From contig NC_082616.1 in assembly GCF_030936135.1 (NCBI RefSeq), positions 11,281,001-11,345,000 on the forward strand: 64,000 bases of DNA, in the 5' to 3' direction. Position numbers and translations under genes: made by a program. Below, in pieces: positions 1 through 11,686 of this stretch (its first letter is position 1; every line of letters begins with the position of its first letter). The notes under the pieces are model-generated. The model had not been told where the DNA came from. It saw only the letters and a list, made by a program, of their open reading frames with translations, and did not search any database. Source of the stretch: Gavia stellata (Eukaryota > Chordata > Aves > Gaviiformes > Gaviidae).

Positions 1-740
1 GTATACCATTCCAGCCAATAAATCTTGATTTTATTTTTCTTATTACAGATTTGAAGTGGATTATTTCAGTAAAATGTTAAAGTCACTGCACACAAACAGT
101 AGATTGAACATAAGGTCCATGTAATTTTTCTGCAAGACAGTAGATGACCAAAATTATTAATGAGCACAAAACGTAACAAATGAAGGCTGATAATAGATTG
201 TGTCCTACTGGAGATGCAGGGCAAAACATTACAAAAGTTATTAATATCCAAAAAATGATGATGTGAACATAGTTTAAAGTAGATGTACTTAGAGTTGCTC
301 TCATTTTAAGCTTTTTTTTGCTTCACATTTTTCTTTATGTTCAAGAAATGTTATTTTTCACAGTAAAAACTATATAATCATCAATTTCTGTAATTGTCGG
401 CACAGAGTTACATTTATTTTTTCAAGAGTTAGAACTTTCAAACTGTATTACACTCTTCATTATTTTCGGTGCATTTCTGAGTATATTAAAGTTTTCATAG
501 TGTAGTTTTCATATTTCAGTGTAGTTTTCATATTTCATTATCACACAGAAGCATGAGAATGATAGTTTTTAGCATAGCATACATAGCTTAAACTCAGACA
601 TTCATTTCTGTCCTTAGTTTCAACATTTAACTTCCATCTGTTCTTCTCCCTTTTTTTCTTTCATTTCCCTGTTTCCGTTTTTCCTCATGCTATGACATAA
701 AAGTGGTTGCACTGAAAAGACTGCCCTTTTTGAGGAACAG
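1..740 (+). other. CCDC88A intron sequence
   Basis: AT-rich sequence upstream of the first recognised exon. It contains a 19-bp unit (AGTGTAGTTTTCATATTTC) present twice in tandem at about 499-537. I recognise no exon here. Confidence 0.55.
499..537. repeat. Two-copy 19-bp tandem duplication
   Basis: The unit AGTGTAGTTTTCATATTTC occurs twice in direct succession within a CCDC88A intron. It is a simple local duplication. Confidence 0.7.
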
Positions 741-3700
741 ACCGAAGGAAAAAGACAAAATGAAGGCCTTCTACCGTCGCTCCATGTGTAAGACTTTATG
801 ACAGTTCAGCTTCTTTTAAATGGCAACACTGGCTTCCGTTACTAATTTTTCACTAACCTCTCCCTGGACTGCGCTGTATTTTTCCTCCTATTTTGCAATG
901 TGCAAGTCCTGCTATAATACAAGGAGCTGGAGCTTTTTCTTTTTTCTTTTTTTTTTTTTAAACCTTGGCACTGAATACTTTATATATGTGCACATGTGCA
1001 CACATGTACCCACACATTTACATGCACAAGCACACGCACATACATATATACATATTCAGTGCATTGTGATTGCATATATTTGTATACATAGTCGTCTATA
1101 TACACGTCTCTATGTGTATATAAATTTACAGTGCACTCTGTTAACCTAAATAGTTCCAAATTACACATTTCATAAGCCCTTTGTTAAGAAATCACTGTAA
1201 TTTTTTGTTTAAAGACAGTGTAGAAAATAGTGCAAGGCTGTATGGTGGTCTGTCACTCTTCAGTATTCATCAGTTGTTGTTGCCAAAATGTTGTATTGAT
1301 TTATTTTCTTTTATAACGAGGGGTGGACAGTTTTCTCTAGTTTTGTGAAGTAAAGGTGAATATCATCAGACATCATCTTTTTCAGATCCTTTTATTTGTT
1401 ACTATGTAAAATACAGTATCCCTGCAGTAACCTGCACTGTACAAGGATCCCGTATCATTCTTGACATTATATTGTATTAGCACCTTTACCCATTTTATCC
1501 TTATTCATTCCATTTTATCATTGCAAACAGTATATCAAAGCTTCTAACATATATATATATTACATATCATTGCAGTGCAAGCATGGCGGTTATACCTTGT
1601 AAAATCAGTTTTAAGAACCATACTGAGCTGAAAGAAGTCCTTGACTTGTAACACTCCGCATTCATTGAGCTGATTGCATGTCATAACATGGATGATCTTG
1701 TGTTTATATCTTCCAGTATTCAATACGCTTTAATGCTTAGAAAACTGTCAAACGTTTTGCGGTACAAGATAAGAACAGAAGCAAATACATTGACCATGCT
1801 GATCATTTGCTTTCATTTGCATCCCAGCCATGAATGACCTGGTGCAGTCCATGGTCCTAGCAGGAGGACAATGGACAGGTAGTTCTGAGCATCTGGAGGG
1901 TCCTGATGATATATCCACGGGTAAAAGGAGGAAAGAATTGGGAGCTATGGCCTTCTCTACTACAGCTATCAACTTTGCAACTGTCAACTCTTCTACAGGC
2001 TTCAGATCCAAGCAGTTGCTAAATAATAAAGGTATAGGTAGAAGCTTTTTGCACCGTGATGTGACTATGTGTAACAGCAATTTCATGTAAATATTGGGTT
2101 TACTTGTATTTTAGGTTTTCTAGCAAAAAGCAACCTTAGTAATTGAGTTGCAGTGCTAAGATACTGAATAGGTTTAATACCTGCAGTTACAAAATGTTTC
2201 TGGATTTTCCTACAGAATGTTACCTAAGTAAAAATGGATTGGTTTAAAAAAAACCACTTTTGTATATTTTACAGATGATAAATATTTCAATAATCTTTTC
2301 ATTTTATTTTATTTTACATCTTTTTTTATGTCTCTGTGTATAGATGCTACATCCTTTGAAGATGTAAGTCCACAAGGTATTAGTGATGATTCTAGTACAG
2401 GATCAAGAGTTCATGGTAAGATGTGAACTTTAATTAAATGAATTAAGGATATATTATGTGAATGTTAAGAAAGTTGGCAAAAAAAGTGAATGGCGTTGTT
2501 ACAAGTGAGCATGCTTTCTGTGATTTGCATATCTCTTGAATGTATAGTATCATTTCTTCAGATTTTTCTTTTCTTTCTTAACTACTATATCAGATAGACA
2601 TTTTCTACTAGAGATATAGAACATCTATGAAGTGCATCTGAACAGGATCAAAACATTTTTCCTTTAAAAATTTATTTGGAGTTAATAGTAAAATAAAAGA
2701 AGTTTATAATTTCAGTCCTAAAAAAAGCCAAATCCAAATCTGGCCTGATTTTTCACTGTTTATTATTCAGTGAAACCTGAATTTGTCATGTACTGTATTT
2801 TATAAAGTCATTACATGTTCCTTCAAGCAAAGCTATGAAGTGAAAGCTATAATAGATAATTTAGAAGTGAAGTTTTAACTCTTCTATAAACACTTAAAAT
2901 TAGTATGAGCAGCAAACATTTTTGAAGATAATAACAGTGCATTTCCCTTGTATTGGATAGGAGTACAGGACATTATCTGTGCAGATGCTCTTGCTCCTCC
3001 TGTTCGTGGCATTTCAACAATGTGCAAGGTTCCTTGTCAAATCTGTTGTAAGTCACCTAATGACGAGCAGCTTTCTGCATGCCCATCCTTTCATCTGTAA
3101 AATCCTGGTTTCCCACTAACCAATCCGTTCCAGTTCTAAATGTACACTCTATTTCTCTCTTCCTCTCCCTTGTACCTTACTATTCCTGTAGTGCCCTTTT
3201 CTAAAGTGTCCTCTTGGACTGCCTGGAAATCCCTTCGCTTTCTGATCTGTAAGAAACCACTTTGTTGACAATGGGCATGCTCAGCCTGTGAAATAGTGCA
3301 TGATTCCTGCCTCTGAGCATTCTGTGATCAGAATGTAAAGGTACCGTGTCATCTGCTAAAATTTTGTTCATCATGGTGTCTCCTAATTTTCCATTTAGCT
3401 TCCAGACCAGCCAGCCTTGATAGTGGCAGAACATCCACTAGCAATAGCAATAACAATGCTTCCCTCCATGAAGTCAAAGGTATGCTGTAGGTGAATTTAC
3501 ATACATGCTTCATTTCCGTTATTTTCTATGTAAGACCATCTATATAGGTTAAAAAATTCCCCCAACACACCACAGCATGTTTTTCTTGAAGCATTTTATA
3601 GCCTTCATTCCCCAAATTAGGAAAGGATACAAATACTAATAGAACTTATGTTTTCAATAAATATTAAAAGGGTGATATTAGTATATAAGTTTCAAACTAT

Positions 3701-6700
3701 TTTAAACCTAACCCAAGTAACAATGTTACAAAATAAGAATTCCCCCCAAATCACTTTAAAATCACTTCTTTTTAAGTAGAGAAATTGCTCCATTTTTTTC
3801 TCCTAGCATCCTACTCCATGTGCACTGCTGCTGTAAAGCTGTGTAGTGTGCAACACAAACCAGACAAAATGTCATACGTAATACCATCCTGTAAACTTCT
3901 ATATTGTGTTTTTAAAAGATTAATAACATTCCTGGATTTAGTAATATTCTCTAAATTTCATCTGTTACGAGCCTTGATATATTTTTGTTCATAATGGCCA
4001 TTCTAGCTGGAGACCATTGTCCATACTAGACTAGAAAGCTGCCAACTGATGCCTTCATTTAATATTCATGGCTTGCGTTTATTAAACAGTATCTCTTTGT
4101 TCGGAAATTTAGAGATGAATGTTAGCTTAAGATTTTTATTAGTTTATTTTTTGTTTGTTTGATTACTACCTTCTGTAGAAGATTCTTTGAGGTAGTCCTT
4201 GCCCCAGTTTCTATACAGTATTAGAAATTTCTGCTGTAAACAATTTGTATTTCTTCAAACTTAAGTTCATTTCTTAGGAGTGACATGAAGTAGGAAATAC
4301 TTGATTATTCATCAAGTTTTTTTATGCAATTCACGATTACTGAAAAAGAAAAAGAATTGGTGTTGTGGAATTTATTTTGCATTTAATGCCGTAGGCTTCC
4401 TTCAGGTCACAGTTGTAATAAACTGGAAGTAATGGCAGAAACTGTTGGAGAAGCAGCATTCCTAAATAGTACTTGTTGAAGAACTAAGTTGAAGAAAACG
4501 TTTTCTTTCCATTCCATCCTTTGTATTTCATTTAATGTAAAACTCATCAATAGTATATCAGAGTGCGTGCCTCACAGTGATGCTGAACAAGAGTGGAGGT
4601 GTATCTTTAGCCTCTTGGAATTCAGTGTTCTGTAGGTGGAGGCCCAGATTATAAGTGGAAGGTAGTTTTTTATTCAAAAGCTATCATGTCATGTTTAAAG
4701 AGCTGTAAGAGGTAAGTCAGGGGAGTGCAATTGTATTAATAATGTATTTGGTGTGAGTGAAAAAGGACAACTGGATTTTTTTTAGCATTTTAAATAGAAT
4801 TATTGTCAACTGAATCTGATAATGTTCCAGATTTGAGTAAGGTTATACTGTTTTGCAGCTTTCATGTATTTTTCTTATGGAGTACTTTATACCATTTACC
4901 ACAAAAGCAGGTGCAGTTAACAATCAAAGCAGGCCACAAAGTCACAGCAGTGGAGAATTCAGTCTGCTACATGAACATGAGGCTTGGTCTAGCAGCAGCA
5001 GCAGTCCTATTCAGTATTTGAAAGGTCATACCAGGTCTAGTCCTGTGCTCCAGCAAAGAACGCCTGAAACACTGGATGGTCGTGGAAAACGGATCAAAAC
5101 CGGTTCTCCTGGAAGTGAAGTTGTTACCCTGCAACAGTTTTTAGAAGAAAGCAACAAGAGTACCTCAAGCGAGGTTAGTTTAAAAAATATTTTAACTATG
5201 TATTATCCCATATATGGGCACAGAATTAATAGAAGACTTATAGTGAGTAGAATTGCTTTAAAACTTTGTGGAGATACTGGTTATGCCTGCATTAAGTAGT
5301 GCGGACTGTATCCCGATAAACTGTACTTGCTGTATTACACACAAAATCATTTGAAATTGTGCAGCTTGACCCTTTCCGGGTTACCGAATTAGGTAAGAAA
5401 GTTGATCTCCCCTCCACAAAATTGTCCCGTGTACTGATGCATGGTACACTCATCCGAGTTCAGAGGGAAGGCCGTAAGCTCAATGTAGGTTTACTTTTCT
5501 TCTTCCAGTTCAGCACTTGTCTTCAGTAAGAACTGTTGTCAGATCTGTCTTACATCAGCAGGAAGGAAGATGCTTTACTTCATTCCCTGAGGTTTCTCTT
5601 TTTAGCAGACTCTTGTCTGCTTCAGTTTCATCTTTTTATCTCTGCTGAGCAAAAATCTGACCTTGGAACTCATTGAAATCTGAGAGGACTAAGACAAAGC
5701 GAATGTTTCTCTAAATCAGTGACAGTTTGTTAGAAGCCCAAAATCACCTTGTCTCTGCTAGTATTCTAATTTCTTCACCACTAGTTTTTGAGTAGATGTG
5801 TCCAAAACCTAGAAGTGCTCTAGGATGAAGAGAGCCAGTTACTCTGACTAGGGCCTCTCAAGAGTAAGGATCAGACTCCATCTATTTTTAATGACACAAC
5901 TGAAACTGAAAAATACACATTCACAGCTGAATTTTCAGATTGGGGTAGTCTGTGACTTGAGTCTGGACTAAGTTTCTGGATTTTTTGTTAGACCTAAAAT
6001 GACCTCTCACCTATGGTCTCTCTGACAAGGATTTTTGGTTTTTAAGCATTAGACAATACTCTTCTGGCAACAGAAATAAAAGAAACCATGAGTCATCAAG
6101 TCTAGGCCACTGCTGTTCATGAATCACAGAATCCTTTTCATAGCGTCATGGAATCATTCACGTTGGAAGGATATTCAAGAGGTCTCTTTCTAGCCTTCTG
6201 CCAGAGCATTTCCTTCATGCTCTTAGCTTAATTCTTTCCAAATTGTCCCTTTTACCGTTTTGAAAAAGACTGAAGTCTTTCTGTACTGAGTCTGTGAATA
6301 GTATTCACCTAAACTTTTTTTTTTATCTCTGAAGTTCTCCAAAAAGAAAAAATTGGGAGCTGTCTGGTGCAAATTCAGGCATCAAGGGTACCTGAAGGTT
6401 ATGTGCTTTGTATTACTTCTGCAGGGTTTTGTCTTTGTTATTTGCTTTTATAGAGAATTTAAGCTTTTAGCTCCGGATGATCAGTATAAGTTAAAATAAT
6501 ATGAAATTGCTTAGGCAGTATTGATGAGAGATGGCAGAGGGCAAGTGAGTGAGAAGATGAACTTGAAGTTTTGATCATCTGTTGCATTAATCAGTATTAT
6601 AGGAACTAATTCCAGATAGTTATGATCTGCCTGACACCTAACTTGTAAGCTGTACAGAAAACTCCTGAGTATTTACTGTAAATGTTTAATACTGCTTTTA

Positions 6701-9700
6701 GATCTGAGAAATCTAAAAAAAAACAACCCACTTTTTAGAATTGTTCTTCACTTACGTCCACAAAGATTGCTTAAGAAAAGGTCAAAATTACAGTTTATAA
6801 ATTCATAAGAAGTTTCATGTTTTTGACAGATGAAATCTGCGAGTGAAGAAAATCTTCTAGATGAAGTCATGAAAAGCTTATCTGAGTCTGCGGAGCTGAC
6901 AGGAAAGGAAAAGCTAAGAAAACAGCCGCCTGCCGGCTGTGGTATTGTGAGATCATTAAGTGTAAAAAATACAGTTGATTTCTCAGATGGACGATCCATT
7001 AAACCAGAACAACTCGTAAGGCCCAGCCTTCGTAAAACTGAAGATACCTACTTCACTAGCTCTCCGATAAAATTTACACCAGGCGCTCAAGGGAAGGCCA
7101 AATCAGTTAAAGACAAGATACAAGCAACTGTATCACAGCGACAATCAAGAGATTGCAATCCTTATGCTACCTTACCTCGTGCAAGCAGCGTGATTTCTAC
7201 GGCGGAAGGAACTACTCGAAGGACAAGCATTCACGATTTTTTGTCTAAGGACAGTAGGCAACCTGTATCAGTTGATCCAGCACCATCCACCGCTGACAGA
7301 AGTGTTCCATCAACCTCTAGTGAGTACTCAGCACACCAGTTACCCTCTAATTTTTTTCACTGTGTGGCTTACAGAGTAGATTGTGTTCCAGAAGGCAATG
7401 CAGCTAATACAGTTAAACCACGTAATTTAGGATGTAACTCTGATGTGCCTAAGACTTCAAGGATGGAAAGGTCAAATTTTCGTGAGAGAACTTTGCTAAG
7501 CACAAGTGTGTTTAATGATCAAGTCAGTGTATCTGATAATGACAGCACAGGATCATTTGCTGTGGCTCAGCCATTTTTATCCCTTAACACTGAATTAGTT
7601 AGTAATATAAGTGGATTGCCTCAAAGATCTACATCAAAAACAACTGATCGGGCAAACCTGTCAGCATTTAGATCAGTACAGAAAAATCAAGAACAGCCTT
7701 CTGCTAATCAGAAATCTGATCATAGTGACCTACGGTCAGTTCGAACTAGTGAATTTGTTCCTACCACCTGTGTAAACACTAGTGAGGCTGAATCCCTGCT
7801 ACTGGTTTCTGAAGATAATAAAACCGTGTGGTATGAGTATGGTTGTGTATGATAAGGAAGTTGTATTATTAAATATATATATATATAATCTAATATGACA
7901 TATAGGTGTTCTTCTCAATGTCCACTGGATTTAGAGAAAATTTCACTACAATGAAAAAATAATTTGTTAGATCTGTGGGTTGTTTTTTTCTAAGAACAGT
8001 GGCATAGAGCTCAGCTGTGTACTCTAGCATGTTTGAATGTAAAATTGTAACCTCGCCAAAGTTTGCATGAAACATTAATTGCACTGTATATATTTTGCAT
8101 GCCTTTAAGAGTCTTTATAATACAAACTATATTTTTATTTGTCACGCATTACAAATATTTTGTTTTTTTTCCTGTACATTACTGAATGCATGTTAAACCA
8201 ATCGCATGCTGCATTGCCAAAAACGGCACAGTGAACAACATACTTTCCGGTACAGAGACAGTACTTTTCAGTTGTGCTCGTGGTTTCAGATGTATCAGTA
8301 ACACATTGATTATGTATTTGGAGTAAAAATACTTTTTTCCTCCCTCTTTCAAAAATGAGATACTAATGAAAAGAAGCATTCAGAGAGGTTGCGGTGCCTT
8401 ACCCTTTTCATTTATGCCATGGCCTGGCATAAAGGCACTTTGCACAAGGAACAAGTTTATAGCCCAGTAAGTCAGTGCTTCTAGCTTGCACAATAAACAT
8501 GAATTACTGTTCCTACTTACTAAAATATTTGAACATTAATAAATATGAAAACCATCTGTAATCCTAAACATAAATGATAATTCTTACGAAGAGGTAATAA
8601 ATAGACACATGATACGCAGCACTTGCAATGAAAAAATGACCCTTTCCACCTCTCCCTTTTGTATGCTTTGTCTTTCCACGTCTGGTGTACAAATGTGGTG
8701 AAGTGTACGGTTTTATCAGGAGTCAAATAACAGAGTTATATGAGACTCCTTGTGATGTATGGTAATAAAAACCTGTATGGATTATGGTGGAAATTCATTT
8801 TTTCTTCTTAATAGAAGTAACACTAATACAACAGAAAACAAGATGTGTAACAAAATAACAGAAAAACTGTTAAATTAACGCAGTTAAATAAAAGAAAAAA
8901 ATAACAAATTTCTTGCCAAGTTACGGGAGTACAGGAATGCTTAAGCCAATAACTCCTTAAATTCCAGATGACCAGCTAAAGAGAAATGTTGAGAAGTAAT
9001 TACTTAATACGCCACTGTCTCTGCAATTGCTTGAAACTTCTAAATCGTAAATATGAACAGAGTTTAAAATTGTATCATACTTAAACTACAATTACATGAG
9101 GCTTTAGACACTAACACTTTTTTGCGAGAGGAAGTAGTTACTGACAGTTTTTGTAGGCCAAAATTACATATGCTATAAAAAAATTGAATGAAAATATATC
9201 TAGAGGAAAAATATTTAAAATTGAAAATAAATATTGAAAATAATATCATATTCTGATTTTTACAATTGAATTTATTTTGCCAGCAGTTTAGTGGCAGTCA
9301 CGCTACTGCTGTGCGGGTTGAACTTTAATTCCTTAGTGTTTCAGTAGGGAGGGGTAGAAGTGCTGCAAATACACAGTTCCTCAAGGAAAAGCAGCAGACG
9401 TCCCGTATATTAGTCAGTAAGGTCTCCATTTCGTACAGGAGAATTGGTAATAAAAGGCGGAGATAGCCCTTTCCAGAGCTCCAGCTGCATTTCAAGGTGG
9501 GGAAGAGGAGTGCGGGGAGAAAGACATTCTGTGGAGGGTAAAATTACCATCTCAAAATGTAAAGCAGCCATCCTTTACCACGTCTGCAGGCATCCATTAT
9601 TTTGGGGCTGATAAATTTCTCACTTCTCTTCAACGTTGTTTACAGCATGCTGTTATTGCTGTATTCCCCCTAGAGCTGTCTCACCATTTAAAAAAAAGGA

Positions 9701-11686
9701 ATTCAAATCTGAAATACAATCTTAATTTCACATGTATTTAGTGTCACACAGCGAGATCAGCGTTCTGATCTTGGGTCACGTCATTTGACTTCATTTCCAT
9801 TCATCTGTAGATGTGTTTGAAATAGCTTTGAGATGAACAGTGCCGTTACCTGAAGTGACACGTGCGTAATACATTTTGCAAGTTATTTAAGGAATGCTAG
9901 AGAAAATCTTCTTAGCCCTGACAGTGCTTATTATAAACCCATACTGTGCTACCAGTATCTGTATTTTTCTTAACTGATTGCAAGCCTGTGTCTTGCAGCG
10001 AGACTGCTAGTTGTGAGCAGAACGAGGTTTGTAGCTAGAGGTAGTATCTTCTACTTAGATCAGCTGCTATTGTTTGAGAAATCGGATAAGCTTTCAGGCA
10101 TGCTATTATCTTGTTTGCCAGCCTTGTCTTGCTTAGGTCCTTAGACTGTCACAGCTACAAAAAACACCGTTATTGTCTCCAGATATGTTTATTACGAACT
10201 CTCCAGCATCACCACTGAACCCCGATTGCAATCATGAGCAACGCCAAGGTCTAAAGAGAAATTTTAAAGGTTACCCCTGTAGAGTGGAGTTCAAGCTTGC
10301 TATTAAGGCAACAAAATACATTTTTTCCAGCCGCTGCCCATGGGGCACTTCATTTTGCATTGTTTCATTTCTTTTCACAGCACTAAGCTTTCACAGGCAA
10401 ACTGAATCTGATCGGGAATACTCACGCCTGATATTTAATGCCTTTTGAGCCTGTGTTTTACCTTACTCCATTGGGGGGGCAGCATTAAAACAGCTTCTCT
10501 CTTAAGCACACAGGGCTTCAGAGTAACGGAGTGTTAGTGTTTTTGAACGCTAGTGTCTCAGACCCTCTGGGAGTTCTAGACTAACCTTGTCCGGCTCAAA
10601 CTAGTATTCTGCATTTTTTTATAAATTTGTAATGAATGACACTTCAGTTCTGAGGATAATAACTTTCTGTGCTCCTGATTTTTTGCTCCATTGAGTTCAG
10701 CTGCAGCAGTGAAAGCATGCTGCTAGAGACTTTTAATGTCTCTCAGAAATAAATTGTCAACATTTGTTTATTATCTCTGAAAGAAAACAAATGTTTTCGT
10801 GTACAGAAGGATTATTTTTTCCTCCGCTTTTTGGTCTTTACCCTTTAACAGTACATACGTCATGGATGTCTCTTTCGGTCCATGCTCAACTAGTGGAAGG
10901 ATCTGTGAAATTCCTTTCAGACCCAATCACTACCGCTCCTCGGCCGTGCAGATGGCTGACTGTAAAACACACGGTGCGCTTGCTCATTTCTTGGTCCCTG
11001 CTGCCTTTAAAAATGATAAGTTAGGGCTTTGCATGTTAATTATAAACACTAAATACGTGGCTGATGGCCAAAAAAGGTTTTGTTGTTCAGGCTGAGTAAT
11101 TTGCTTGCAGTTAAAGGTTTGCTTGATGCTTTGCTTTAAGTGGATAGTAAATTAAGATACTGCATTTTGCACGTTCAGGCTGTTGCATGCAAAGATAATT
11201 TTCTGTTTTGCAGAATTGAATGTGAACATTTCTGTCAGTGTGTAGCAGGTAAAAATGCAAAGATGAGTTACGTTCTCTGCGAGGTTCAGTCAGCCTTGAT
11301 TACATTTGACTGGTTTTTTCCTTTTCATTTATAGGCAGAAACTTAGGGTTAGTGTATCTAAAAGTTAAGTATATCTGATTGTGGCTTTGAAAATAATACC
11401 TGGTTATTCTAATGCTAAGATGAATTTTAATGAGTGTAGCTGAGTAGGCACTTCCAGTGAGTTTCTTCTATCCCTCTCCTCTGTCCTTCCCTCTAAAAAA
11501 AAAAAAAAAAGTGTTTATATATCCTTTTGCTCTACTAATAAGTAGAATGTATTTTATGCATGAGGGTTTTTTTCATGTCCTGATAAACACAATGAATAAC
11601 ATGAAATGCTTTTCTCTGCAGATGTGGAAGCTATCCCAGAAAGCAGAAATTCAAAAAGCAGGTCTAGGGAGCAACAAAGCTCCTAA
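741..11686 (+). CDS. CCDC88A: CCDC88A (girdin/GIV), 3' part of the gene
   Basis: Girdin is a large coiled-coil scaffold that binds actin, membranes and Akt and activates Galpha-i through a C-terminal GBA/GEM motif. The window holds only its C-terminal exons: 741-787, 1828-2031, 2344-2415, 3399-3479, 4908-5173, then 6830-7852 (long ending) or 6830-7319 joined to 11622-11686 (canonical ending). Every junction is GT-AG and every phase agrees (2-2, 1-1, 1-1, 1-1, 0-0, and 1-1 for the alternative junction). Diagnostic peptides are MKAFYRRSM, MNDLVQSMVLAGGQW, SPQGISDDSSTGSRVH, SRPASLDSGRTSTSNSNNN and, in exon 4908-5173, the GBA motif EVVTLQQFLEES; its key Phe codon is 5138-5140. Exon 6830 carries the two tyrosines of the SH2-like segment (DTYF and NPYATLP). 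The 5' border of exon 741 is inferred from the acceptor alone. The N-terminal hook domain and coiled coil lie upstream of the window. Identity is near certain. Confidence 0.95.
984..1120. repeat. Alternating purine-pyrimidine (CA/TA-rich) tract in a CCDC88A intron
   Basis: About 135 bp dominated by TG/CA and TA dinucleotides (TATATATGTGCACATGTGCA and similar), just after a T12 run near 948. It is a degenerate microsatellite, and its alternating steps are of the kind that can adopt Z-DNA. The open frames over it are by-products of the repeat. Confidence 0.7.
6080..6245 (-). mobile_element. CR1 LINE 3'-end fragment, antisense to the gene
   Basis: The stretch AATCACAGAATCC…GGAATCATTCACGTTGGAAG followed by an AAGAGGTC-type segment resembles the reverse complement of the avian CR1 3' end (consensus AATCATAGAATC…GGTTGGAAGGGACC). 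Just before it, a TCATCAAGTCTAGGCC piece looks like a second degraded CR1 remnant. The element lies in the intron before the long CCDC88A exon. It is old and diverged, so the limits are approximate. Confidence 0.6.
6830..7852 (+). CDS. CCDC88A: CCDC88A long terminal exon (GIV-L ending, PDZ-binding GCV)
   Basis: This exon is open for 340 codons from the acceptor (…TTGACAG) to a TGA at 7850-7852. Its first 163 codons match the C-terminus of canonical girdin: the ENLLDEVMKSLS segment, the two SH2-like tyrosines, and TTRRTSIHDFL. Reading through the internal GTGAGT at 7320 adds about 177 residues of low-complexity, Ser-rich sequence ending YEYGCV. A C-terminal Gly-Cys-Val is the PDZ-binding motif known from the paralog Daple (CCDC88C) and from the long isoform of girdin. 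The following 3'UTR has an AATAAA at 8492-8497 and further ones at about 8539 and 8764. That the read-through isoform is made in this species is inferred from the intact frame. Confidence 0.88.
   Translation: MKSASEENLLDEVMKSLSESAELTGKEKLRKQPPAGCGIVRSLSVKNTVDFSDGRSIKPEQLVRPSLRKTEDTYFTSSPIKFTPGAQGKAKSVKDKIQATVSQRQSRDCNPYATLPRASSVISTAEGTTRRTSIHDFLSKDSRQPVSVDPAPSTADRSVPSTSSEYSAHQLPSNFFHCVAYRVDCVPEGNAANTVKPRNLGCNSDVPKTSRMERSNFRERTLLSTSVFNDQVSVSDNDSTGSFAVAQPFLSLNTELVSNISGLPQRSTSKTTDRANLSAFRSVQKNQEQPSANQKSDHSDLRSVRTSEFVPTTCVNTSEAESLLLVSEDNKTVWYEYGCV
7320..7325 (+). other. CCDC88A: Internal 5' splice site choosing between the two girdin C-termini
   Basis: The sequence CTCTA|GTGAGT is a near-consensus donor inside the long exon. 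Using it leaves the codon split after its first base. That base joins the acceptor at 11,621/11,622 to make Asn and continues into VEAIPESRNSKS, as in canonical girdin. Not using it gives the GCV ending. Confidence 0.8.
7872..7888. repeat. Short (TA)n microsatellite in the GIV-L 3'UTR
   Basis: About eight TA steps lie 20 nt after the TGA of the long girdin exon. Confidence 0.75.
8492..8497 (+). terminator. CCDC88A: Polyadenylation signal for the long CCDC88A isoform
   Basis: AATAAA about 640 nt after the GIV-L stop codon. Further AATAAA hexamers follow within 300 nt, so more than one cleavage site is possible. Confidence 0.5.
8520..11620 (+). other. Intron between the two CCDC88A C-terminal exons
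   Basis: No gene is seen. Downstream of the possible GIV-L polyadenylation sites the sequence is plain AT-rich intron, with a poly(A) run of about 16 near 11,495 and a pyrimidine-rich stretch before the acceptor at 11,621. Confidence 0.5.
11622..11686 (+). CDS. CCDC88A: CCDC88A alternative last exon (canonical girdin ending)
   Basis: The acceptor TTTTCTCTGCAG at 11,610-11,621 precedes 65 nt that encode VEAIPESRNSKSRSREQQSS and a TAA at 11,684-11,686. The ESRNSKSRSREQQSS tail is the end of mammalian girdin, so this is the alternative terminal exon. It is joined in phase 1 from the donor at 7320 and skips a 4.3-kb intron that contains the rest of the long exon. It is too short to stand out as an ORF and is reached only in a frame different from the surrounding open stretch. 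Confidence 0.92.

Noticed and set aside
1748-2086. 112-codon frame on the - strand over a CCDC88A exon
   Set aside because: Antisense shadow of the conserved + strand girdin exon at 1828-2031.
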